Source of the DNA: Spirochaetales bacterium
GTDB lineage: Bacteria > Spirochaetota > Spirochaetia > DTKZ01
Direction: 5' to 3'
Assembly: GCA_031280945.1 (NCBI GenBank)
Contig: JAITGB010000225.1
Coordinates: forward strand, 1-5,059
DNA: 5,059 bases
Made by a program: the position numbers and the translations under genes. The notes beneath the pieces were generated by a model. It was given only the letters and a program-made list of their open reading frames with translations. It ran no database searches and had not been told where the DNA came from. The stretch's first letter is position 1. Every line of letters begins with the position of its first letter. Shown here piece by piece: positions 1 to 5,037 of this stretch.

Positions 1-15
1 AAGTCCTTCGGACTT
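1..15. repeat. Hairpin with TTC loop, cut by the window edge
   Basis: AAGTCC and GGACTT pair perfectly around TTC. GC follows at 16-17, so the stem may extend to the left, outside the window. Confidence 0.6.
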
Positions 16-55
16 GCTGCTCGCCCATGCAGCCTGGATAGAAGCGGAAATCCTT

Positions 56-80
56 GCGGATTTTGCAAAGCAAAATCCGC
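56..80. repeat. Perfect 11-bp hairpin, AAA loop
   Basis: GCGGATTTTGC and GCAAAATCCGC pair perfectly around AAA. The core GATTTTGC/GCAAAATC is shared with the long hairpin at 4785-4819. AAATCC at 48-53 can also pair with GGATTT at 58-63, a competing fold. Confidence 0.8.
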
Positions 81-197
81 TGGATTGGAGCGGATAGCCC
101 CCCTCAAAAACGCGATTAGGGCCACAGCCACGCAACGCTGGTATGACGCACTTAGCCTGATTCTGCGTATAGTTAAAATCCGCGTTTTATCGGGTTC

Positions 198-222
198 GCA
201 AATTTCCCTTCGGGAAATTTGC
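198..222. repeat. Perfect 11-bp hairpin, TTC loop
   Basis: GCAAATTTCCC and GGGAAATTTGC pair perfectly around TTC. This is the last hairpin before the end box at 229-242. It is not followed by a T run, so it does not look like an intrinsic terminator on the + strand. Confidence 0.8.
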
Positions 223-228
223 TTAGGT

Positions 229-242
229 TGCGCCCAAATTCC
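229..242 (+). repeat. End box of the left hairpin array
   Basis: TGCGCCCAAATTCC is identical to positions 4925-4938. It lies 6 bp after the last hairpin and about 40 bp ahead of the putative -10 box of the lyase operon. Confidence 0.7.
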
Positions 243-279
243 CAGACCCAAAAGCCTGTAGCGCGAAAAAAGAATTGTA

Positions 280-288
280 TGCTACACT
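280..288 (+). promoter_or_regulatory. Possible extended -10 element upstream of the lyase operon
   Basis: TG at 280-281, one base, then TACACT (283-288) resembles an extended -10 box and matches the TACAAT used ahead of the gene at 5038. No -35 hexamer is seen at 16-18 bp. The implied start near 295 would fall at the Shine-Dalgarno sequence, giving a leader of only about 12 nt. The call is therefore weak, and the true start may lie further upstream. Confidence 0.28.
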
Positions 289-306
289 ACGGCGAAGGGG
301 GTTTTT

Positions 307-1197
307 ATGGACATAGGGGCTTTTCCCAAAGAGGTGGAGATTTTTGAGGTGGGGCCGAGGGACGGGCTTCAGCCTGAGCCTGTTTTTATCGATACGCGCA
401 AAAAAATTGAATATGTAAATATGCTCACGGAGGCGGGCTGCCGGAAGATTGAGGTGTCCTCTTTTGTGCATCCGAAGTGGGTGCCTCAGCTTGCGGACGT
501 GAGGGAGGTTTTCGCGGGGATTACGAGGCGGGAGGGCGTTACCTACAGCGCTCTTGTTCCGAATCTCCGGGGCCTTGAGCTTGCGGCGGAGTGCGGGGTA
601 ACTGAGGTTGTTACGATTGTCAGTACGAGCGAGAGCCACAACAGGAAGAATCTCAATGTTTCGCCTGCGGAAACTCTGGGGGAAATCCAGAAGATTAACG
701 CTGAGGCCAGGCGCCGGGGCATCCGCGTGAGGTCCTACATTGCGACGGTTTTCGGGTGTCCGATTGAGGGGGAGCAGGACCCGGCAAAGGCCCTTGATAC
801 TGCCCTGGCCCTGGAGAGTTTCGGGGCCTACGAGATTTCCCTGGGCGATACAACGGGCATGGCGAATCCTGTTTCGGCTTTTCGTATTCCGGCGATGATA
901 GCCTCCCGGCTCACCACCGCGCGGCTTGCCGTACACTACCATCAGCATTTTGGTTTGGAACACGCCAATAACTTCGCTTCCCTCCAGGCGGGGATTACGA
1001 GTTTTGACGGCGCGGCGGGGGGACTGGGCGGGTGTCCCTATGCTCCGGGGGCTACGGGAAACTGCGCTACGGAAATTATGACCCAGATGTTCCGCCGCAT
1101 GGGAATAGAAACAGGCATAGACAGCGCAAAAATCGGAAAGGCGGCGGAGTACGCGAAGACTCTCAGCACTCTTATTCACGGAAAGTGCGGGGTGTGA
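307..1197 (+). CDS. mvaB: Hydroxymethylglutaryl-CoA lyase (HMG-CoA lyase)
   Basis: This 296-aa cytosolic enzyme of the DRE-TIM metallolyase superfamily is expected to cleave HMG-CoA into acetoacetate and acetyl-CoA. Seen: VGPRDGLQ near residues 15-22, with the catalytic Arg18 and metal-ligand Asp19; IEVSSFVHPKWVPQ at 48-61, with Glu49; YEISLGDTTG at 175-184; the metal-binding HxH at His210/His212; and the family signature GLGGCPYAPGATGN at 239-252, with catalytic Cys243 and Asn252. Length is typical of bacterial lyases (about 300 aa). The ATG is preceded by AAGGGG six bases upstream, and the EVGPRDG motif lies at the usual distance from the N-terminus. The reductase starts 30 bp downstream, so the two are probably co-transcribed. 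One oddity is Gln213 just after HxH, where the human enzyme has Asp. A related acyl-CoA substrate cannot be excluded, but the full active-site set makes the family call secure. Confidence 0.93.
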   Translation: MDIGAFPKEVEIFEVGPRDGLQPEPVFIDTRKKIEYVNMLTEAGCRKIEVSSFVHPKWVPQLADVREVFAGITRREGVTYSALVPNLRGLELAAECGVTEVVTIVSTSESHNRKNLNVSPAETLGEIQKINAEARRRGIRVRSYIATVFGCPIEGEQDPAKALDTALALESFGAYEISLGDTTGMANPVSAFRIPAMIASRLTTARLAVHYHQHFGLEHANNFASLQAGITSFDGAAGGLGGCPYAPGATGNCATEIMTQMFRRMGIETGIDSAKIGKAAEYAKTLSTLIHGKCGV

Positions 1198-1227
1198 GAT
1201 GTGCGATAATTTAATGAGGAGAAAGAT

Positions 1228-2535
1228 ATGACAATCGAAAACATCAGCCGCGATTTTGAAAGCGGGAAAATCAAAAACCAGAATCTTGAGGAAGTTATTT
1301 TTACGGAGGTGTGCGCAAAGGAGGCGTCACGGGTCGCGGAAGCCTGCCGCCTCGCGGCGAAGCTGCGCTGTGAGGCCCTGGAGAAAAAAACAGGCTCTTC
1401 CCTTGCGCATATCAAGGCTTCGGTATTTGACACCTGTTCCCTCGCGGGCGGCCAGGCGATTCTCGCGGGAATCGAGGCGAAAATCGGAAGCGCCTGTATT
1501 CCCATGGGCTACGCGGGGCCCGCGAAAATCAGGGGCCAGTACGTGAAGGAGGACGAGGAACTGTATATTCCCCTTGCGACAAACGAGGCCGCTCTTGTGG
1601 CCGGGGTTCAGAGGGGGTTCAAGGCCATAGGGCTTGCCGGAGGGCTCAAAACCCTCGTCCACTTTGACGGAATGTCCCGCGCTCCCATGCTGGAGGCCCC
1701 CGATATTTACGCGGCCTCGGATTTCTGTAAAAGCGCGGCGGGAAACTCAGAACTTGTTACCGAACTCCAGAGCTGTATCAAAGACCCCTTCGTGCGCCTC
1801 AAAGACATCGAAACCTGGCAGCTTGGCACCAAAGTTATTATCCGCCTCATCTGCACCACAGGCGACGCCATGGGAATGAACGGCGTTACAAAGGCCGCCG
1901 CGGACATAAGCCGCTGCCTTTTAACAAAGCTCCCCGGTTGGAAGCTCATCACAATCAGCAGCAACGTCTGCACGGACAAAAAAAGCTCCCACATCAACGT
2001 CCTCAACGGCAGGGGAAAATCCGTCGAAACCGAAATCTTTATTCCCGAAGACGTCCTCACCACGGTTTTCAAAAAAGGCACGACGAGCCGCTCCGTTGAA
2101 AAAACAGTCTTTCACAAATGCTATCTTGGCTCAGCCTTCAGCGGAACCCTCGGAGGCTTTAACGTCAACGCGGCCAACGCGGTCGCGGCCTTCTTCGCCG
2201 CCACGGGCCAGGACCTCGCGCACGTCGTCTCCTCCTCAAGCTGCTTCGTGCAGGCGGACGCGGTGGAAGGCGGCCTTCACTTTATGGTGAGCTTCCCCTG
2301 CATGGAACTCGCCGCAATAGGCGGCGGAACCCTCTTCGGCACGGCAAAAGAAGCCCTCACTATGCTGGGCTGCGGAAACTTCGGCAAAACTCCCGACGAG
2401 AACCGCTCGGTTCTGCGCCTCGCGGAAATCGCCGCAGCCACCGTAACGGCCCTTGACCTCAACACAGCCTGCGCCCAAGCCTCAGGCTACGAAATGGCAG
2501 ACTCGCACGTCAAACTCGCGCGGGGGGAAAAGTAG
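1228..2535 (+). CDS. mvaA: Hydroxymethylglutaryl-CoA reductase, class I-like, soluble
   Basis: This 435-aa enzyme interconverts HMG-CoA and mevalonate plus CoA using a nicotinamide cofactor. Recalled alignment to human HMG-CoA reductase places every catalytic residue: Glu120 in the ATNEA segment (human Glu559), Lys251 in CTDKK (Lys691), Asp329 in GQDLAH (Asp767) and His427 in DSH (His866). The substrate-contacting Arg151 and Lys297 are also present. PMGYAGP (92-98), the DAMGMN cofactor loop (213-218) and GRGKSVETE (261-269) resemble the class I (eukaryote/archaeal) form. There is no membrane domain, as in prokaryotic class I enzymes. GAGGAG lies six bases before the ATG. Adjacent to HMG-CoA lyase and without an HMG-CoA synthase, it may run oxidatively to degrade mevalonate. 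Asp186-Pro187 replace human Ser626-Arg627 at the NADP 2'-phosphate site. Glutamate codon choice changes sharply near position 1740. The family is certain; direction and cofactor are inferred. Confidence 0.92.
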   Translation: MTIENISRDFESGKIKNQNLEEVIFTEVCAKEASRVAEACRLAAKLRCEALEKKTGSSLAHIKASVFDTCSLAGGQAILAGIEAKIGSACIPMGYAGPAKIRGQYVKEDEELYIPLATNEAALVAGVQRGFKAIGLAGGLKTLVHFDGMSRAPMLEAPDIYAASDFCKSAAGNSELVTELQSCIKDPFVRLKDIETWQLGTKVIIRLICTTGDAMGMNGVTKAAADISRCLLTKLPGWKLITISSNVCTDKKSSHINVLNGRGKSVETEIFIPEDVLTTVFKKGTTSRSVEKTVFHKCYLGSAFSGTLGGFNVNAANAVAAFFAATGQDLAHVVSSSSCFVQADAVEGGLHFMVSFPCMELAAIGGGTLFGTAKEALTMLGCGNFGKTPDENRSVLRLAEIAAATVTALDLNTACAQASGYEMADSHVKLARGEK

Positions 2536-2600
2536 GCAGAAGGCGGAAGAAGATTTAGAATTTTGGCGCATCCCTGTTTCTTAGTAAGGAATACCTCAAG

Positions 2601-3545
2601 GTGGAACATTTTTTTGCGATTCTTGAAAAAATTCTCTTTATCATACTCCTCATAGGAACAGGGGTTTTTGCGAAAAAGATGAAGTGGGTCTCCGATGAAG
2701 GCGAAAAGGATTTAAGCCGCCTCTCCGTGGATTTTGTCTGGCCCGCCATGATTTTTTCGTCCATCGTTACAACCCTGTCCGCGGAGGATATTCTTTCCAA
2801 CCTGCTTTTGCCCGTGCTCACAGCCTTTATCCACCTTACGGGTTTTGCCGTCGGCCTTGCCACCTGCCGGCTTGCGGGCTACTGCGGCAGCGAAAAAAAG
2901 ATGCTGTTGTTTCACGCCACGATGAACAACTTCCTCGCAATGTCTTTTCCGTTCGCGCTGTTCTTCTTTCCCGAAAAAGGCGCGGCTCTACTCGCGGTGG
3001 CGAATCTGGGCTCAATAGTCATTTTGTGGACTGTGGGCGTTATCATCATCGCGGGAAACAGGGGCTTCGCCGCGACAGCCAGAAATATTTTTTCGCCGGG
3101 AATGCTGTCGATAGTCGCGGGCGCGGCCTGCGTTCTCTCAGGAGCAGGCAGGTTCATTCCGGATTTTATAATGGACGTTCTATCCACCCTCGGCGGCCCC
3201 ACCCTGTTTTTGGGCCTTTTTGTCGCGGGCACGCAGATTTATAAACTGGGGCCGTGCGCGCTCAAGTTTAACGGCTGGAATATCCTTGTGGGGTTTTTAC
3301 GCACAATTCTGATTCCCGCCATTCTTTTTGGGTGCGGCCTCCTCCTGCGCGGACACGTAAGCCGCGAAAGCCTCATTATTTTTATGATAGTGAGCATAAC
3401 CCCCGCCAACGTAAACTCCGTTACCCTGGCGCTCAAGTTCGGCGGAGCGGCCAACCTTGCCGCGGAGGGAGTGCTTTTTACGCACATTTTTGGCGCGGGA
3501 ACAATGATAGGGTTTATCATGCTCATCGAAAAGTTCTTTCTGTAA
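2601..3545 (+). CDS. AEC (auxin efflux carrier) family transporter
   Basis: This 314-aa integral membrane protein has about ten hydrophobic segments, roughly at residues 5-24, 39-58, 65-88, 103-123, 126-150, 164-181, 188-210, 224-249, 256-280 and 287-311. AEC hallmarks include the N-terminal helix followed by a basic KKMKW turn, MNNFLAMSFP (108-117, the broken-helix region around the family's N-x-x-F/G-L-P motif), FSPGMLS (164-170), GGPTLFLGLFVAGTQI (198-213) and ITPANVNS (266-273). Length matches the family (about 300-320 aa). The start is GTG; the only other upstream in-frame candidate is a CTG before a stop at 2556-2558. AAGGA lies ten bases upstream, which is long. The gene begins 65 bp after the reductase with no clear terminator between, so it probably belongs to the same transcript. 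AEC members carry malonate, malate and other organic acids, so mevalonate is a plausible but unproven substrate. Confidence 0.85.
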   Translation: MEHFFAILEKILFIILLIGTGVFAKKMKWVSDEGEKDLSRLSVDFVWPAMIFSSIVTTLSAEDILSNLLLPVLTAFIHLTGFAVGLATCRLAGYCGSEKKMLLFHATMNNFLAMSFPFALFFFPEKGAALLAVANLGSIVILWTVGVIIIAGNRGFAATARNIFSPGMLSIVAGAACVLSGAGRFIPDFIMDVLSTLGGPTLFLGLFVAGTQIYKLGPCALKFNGWNILVGFLRTILIPAILFGCGLLLRGHVSRESLIIFMIVSITPANVNSVTLALKFGGAANLAAEGVLFTHIFGAGTMIGFIMLIEKFFL

Positions 3546-3550
3546 AACCG

Positions 3551-3575
3551 GAAAAATACTGTTTTACGCTACAGT
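3551..3575 (-). terminator. Weak intrinsic terminator between convergent genes
   Basis: On the - strand, ACTGT (3575-3571) and ACAGT (3562-3558) can pair around an 8-nt loop and are followed by ATTTTTC, as expected for transcripts leaving the C45 gene. It overlaps that gene's stop codon. A second inverted repeat, GTAAAAC (3542-3548) with GTTTTAC (3561-3567), overlaps the permease stop and may serve the + strand. Both stems are short and AT-rich, so efficiency is doubtful. Confidence 0.35.
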
Positions 3576-4645
3576 TTATAAAGATGATACTCCGTCCGGC
3601 AGGGAGCGCCCGGCGTAATATACATTTCCCTGCGGGAAAGATTCATAATGATGGAAAAAACCGTTCCCATTCTTTTGCCGGGCGGGTCGCGCGGGTCCTC
3701 ATGACGGCAGATACTGTCGGGGCAGCCCCTGTGGTCGCGGAGCATCTCTTTGATGTCAGTAAGTCCTATGCCGCCTTTTTTATCGCCCAAAAGTTCCCGA
3801 ATGCGGCCATAGCGCAGGAATGTGTCAGGAAACGCCAGCTTTCCCGTATCGCGGAAACGGGCAAGGCGCAGGCTCGTAAAGTGGTTCGTATGCGTAATTA
3901 TGCCGTCCTCCGCGTAGATAACATCGAAATCCCCAGGGGCAATTTCTATCGTAATGGCTTCCTCTGGGGAACCTACGAGAAAGTTGGCGGGGCAGGCAAG
4001 GGGCATACGGGCGCACACAGCGATAACGTCCGACAAAGTCGCGCTGTCCAAAACGCCCCTCAGGGCTATATGCAGGGGTACGCAGGGCGAATCCGGCTTT
4101 TGGCCGCTTGCAAGGGCGTTCAGGCACACTCCTATACCCGCGCTGTTGAAACCCAGCTTGCCGACAATGCCCGCTTCGGTAAAAAGGTTAATATCCGGCT
4201 TTGTCTTTTGCCGCAGGCGCAGAAGAACATAGGCCGCGCGCTGGGAGATTTTCCAGTCCCAGTTTTGCGCTATCCAGCTTTCCCGTCCCTCACCGCGCCG
4301 GGGAGTAACGGCAAGCGATGTACAGCCGTCTATGAGGCCGCCCTGCAAAACAATCTCGCTGCGTGTGTTCAGGGCGAGAATGTCTTCCCTAGCATACCCT
4401 GAGCCTTCCGCAATGCCCCGGATTTCTTCCAGAATATCGGGGTCAAACTCGCTGATGAGCGGAACAAAAGTTTTCGCATACCGCCGGGCCGCTTCCCAGC
4501 TTATGCCGGAAAAATCCTGAAACATAGCCTTGTATGTGGCGATGCTGATGTCTATCTGGGGTTTTGTTTTCGCGCCGACTGTTTTGCCTATTTCGTAGGA
4601 GCTTCCTTCGGCTTCAATAACAGGGAAAAGTCCTTCCGCTACCAT
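3569..4645 (-). CDS. C45-family Ntn hydrolase (acyl-CoA:6-APA acyltransferase-like peptidase)
   Basis: Numbering is for the 358-aa form starting at 4645. The family matures by self-cleavage before a cysteine that becomes the N-terminal nucleophile. Here that is Gly107-Cys108 in IDGCTSLAV, which would give chains of about 107 and 251 residues, like the fungal penicillin acyltransferase. Supporting motifs are SSYEIG (15-20), NTRSE (93-97), QNWDW (127-131), GIGVCLNAL (170-178), HTNHF (252-256) and the C-terminal segment from TVFSIIMNL to PGAPC. No signal peptide or membrane segment is visible, so a cytoplasmic amidase or acyltransferase acting on an N-acylated small molecule is likely; the substrate is unknown. 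The ATG at 4645 has GGGAGG five bases upstream. An ATG 18 bases earlier (4663) has a poor ribosome site and lies too close to the likely transcription start. The gene converges on the permease and shows no obvious link to mevalonate. Confidence 0.86.
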   Translation of the reverse strand: MVAEGLFPVIEAEGSSYEIGKTVGAKTKPQIDISIATYKAMFQDFSGISWEAARRYAKTFVPLISEFDPDILEEIRGIAEGSGYAREDILALNTRSEIVLQGGLIDGCTSLAVTPRRGEGRESWIAQNWDWKISQRAAYVLLRLRQKTKPDINLFTEAGIVGKLGFNSAGIGVCLNALASGQKPDSPCVPLHIALRGVLDSATLSDVIAVCARMPLACPANFLVGSPEEAITIEIAPGDFDVIYAEDGIITHTNHFTSLRLARFRDTGKLAFPDTFLRYGRIRELLGDKKGGIGLTDIKEMLRDHRGCPDSICRHEDPRDPPGKRMGTVFSIIMNLSRREMYITPGAPCRTEYHLYKL

Positions 4646-4674
4646 TCCGGCCTCCCTCTGCATGGTCTTCTCAA

Positions 4675-4703
4675 ACTATAGGGGTTTGTGGGGGAGAACG
4701 CAA
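4675..4703 (-). promoter_or_regulatory. Probable promoter of the C45 hydrolase gene
   Basis: Read on the - strand, TTGCGT (4703-4698) and TATAGT (4680-4675) are separated by 17 bp. The -10 box matches five of six consensus bases and the -35 box three of six. The predicted start near 4668 would leave about 22 nt before the ATG at 4645 but only about 5 nt before the ATG at 4663, which supports the shorter protein. Confidence 0.45.
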
Positions 4704-4747
4704 GGGAGGTTTGCGGGTGCCGGCATTTTTTCCGTGGAGGGTATGGG

Positions 4748-4768
4748 CCGCGCTGCGAAGCAGCGCGG
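4748..4768. repeat. Perfect 9-bp GC-rich hairpin, GAA loop
   Basis: CCGCGCTGC and GCAGCGCGG pair perfectly around GAA. It opens the right array. Confidence 0.75.
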
Positions 4769-4773
4769 GCGAT

Positions 4774-4786
4774 GGGCCTTTGGCCC
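4774..4786. repeat. Short 5-bp hairpin, TTT loop
   Basis: GGGCC and GGCCC pair around TTT. Its right arm overlaps the left arm of the next hairpin by two bases, so the two cannot form fully at once. Confidence 0.55.
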
Positions 4787-4819
4787 CTCCATGATTTTGC
4801 GGAGCAAAATCATGGAGGG
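4785..4819. repeat. Perfect 16-bp hairpin, GGA loop
   Basis: CCCTCCATGATTTTGC and its exact reverse complement (4804-4819) flank GGA. This is the longest perfect inverted repeat in the window, and its core matches the hairpin at 56-80. No T run follows on either strand, so a terminator role is not indicated. Confidence 0.85.
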
Positions 4820-4847
4820 TAACAGCGCAAGGGATTGGAGGGGTTTA

Positions 4848-4868
4848 GTATTGGCCGCAGGCCAATAC
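4848..4868. repeat. Perfect 9-bp hairpin, GCA loop
   Basis: GTATTGGCC and GGCCAATAC pair perfectly around GCA. It is followed directly by the GGAGCGATAGC linker. Confidence 0.75.
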
Positions 4869-4899
4869 CGGAGCGATAGCGCAGCCCCGCAAAGCCCGG

Positions 4900-4924
4900 T
4901 TTTTTGGGCCAGTGGCCCAAAAAA
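4900..4924. repeat. Perfect 11-bp hairpin, AGT loop
   Basis: TTTTTTGGGCC and GGCCCAAAAAA pair perfectly around AGT. The end box begins at the very next base. Confidence 0.8.
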
Positions 4925-4938
4925 TGCGCCCAAATTCC
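4925..4938 (+). repeat. End box of the right hairpin array
   Basis: TGCGCCCAAATTCC is identical to positions 229-242. It lies 11 bp before the -35 box of the promoter at 4950-4978. Confidence 0.7.
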
Positions 4939-4949
4939 AAAATTTCTCA

Positions 4950-4978
4950 TTGACAGGAGAAATGTCAGGTACTACAAT
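4950..4978 (+). promoter_or_regulatory. Sigma-70-type promoter of the gene starting at 5038
   Basis: A perfect -35 box TTGACA (4950-4955) and a near-perfect -10 box TACAAT (4973-4978) are separated by exactly 17 bp. Transcription would start near 4985 and leave a leader of about 50 nt with AAGGAG before the ATG. This is the clearest promoter in the window. It lies directly after the right-hand hairpin array. Confidence 0.75.
4951..4967. promoter_or_regulatory. Candidate operator dyad over the -35 box
   Basis: TGACA (4951-4955) and TGTCA (4963-4967) form a perfect inverted repeat around a 7-bp centre, and the left arm is most of the -35 hexamer. A second nested dyad, TTTCTC (4943-4948) with GAGAAA (4957-4962), overlaps it. 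A repressor bound here would block RNA polymerase. The arms are only 5-6 bp, so chance is possible, and no regulator gene is in view. Confidence 0.4.
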
Positions 4979-5037
4979 GAGGATTAAAAGGTAATATGTA
5001 ACACCTTTTGAATGGAATTTTGATTTAAGGAGCGGCC

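Larger units (their letters stand above)
1..242. repeat. Left intergenic hairpin-repeat array
   Basis: This gene-free stretch holds three perfect hairpins with 3-nt loops (1-15, 56-80 and 198-222), linked by short motifs: GCAGCC (29-34), a GGATAGAAGCGGA segment (36-48), GGATTGGAG (82-90) and GGAGCGGATAGC (87-98). It ends with the box TGCGCCCAAATTCC (229-242). The same linker words and the identical end box occur in the array at 4748-4938, so both belong to one repeat family. The middle part, about 100-190, has no hairpin of the family type and no ORF with coding character. The array starts before the window. Confidence 0.75.
4748..4938. repeat. Right intergenic hairpin-repeat array
   Basis: Five perfect hairpins with 3-nt loops lie within 180 bp (4748-4768, 4774-4786, 4785-4819, 4848-4868 and 4900-4924). 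They are joined by linkers GGATTGGAG (4832-4840), GGAGCGATAGC (4870-4880) and GCAGCC (4881-4886), all of which recur exactly or with one base change in the left array. The array ends with the shared 14-bp box at 4925-4938, followed by a strong promoter. I see no coding signal in 4664-5037; open frames here are by-products of the repeats. Confidence 0.8.

Noticed and set aside
1..242. A CRISPR array
   Set aside because: The repeats are individual hairpins of differing sequence and irregular spacing, not identical direct repeats with uniform spacers, and no cas gene is present.
223..1179. A 318-codon open frame on the - strand opposite the lyase
   Set aside because: The product is rich in Arg, Pro and Asn with no domain pattern, and it ends inside the repeat array. 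The + strand frame has a complete HMG-CoA lyase active site, so this is an antisense by-product of its codon bias.
3332..4402. A 356-codon open frame on the + strand opposite the C45 gene
   Set aside because: It overlaps the permease in another frame and shows no recognisable motif. The - strand carries all the conserved C45 motifs.
4646..4663. The earlier ATG (4663) as start of the C45 protein
   Set aside because: It has a poor Shine-Dalgarno and lies about 5 nt from the predicted transcription start; the ATG at 4645 has GGGAGG at ideal spacing. The longer form is not excluded.
4718..4731. TGCCGGCA followed by a T run as a terminator
   Set aside because: The 8-bp palindrome has no room for a loop, so a stable hairpin cannot form.
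4900..4924. The T6-hairpin-A6 element as an intrinsic terminator
   Set aside because: On either strand the T run comes before the GC stem and the A run after it, so no U tract follows the hairpin. It fits the repeat family instead.
4662..4994. Open frames of 110 and 85 codons across the right intergenic region
   Set aside because: They are translations of the hairpin repeats, lack good ribosome sites and overlap the promoters on both sides.
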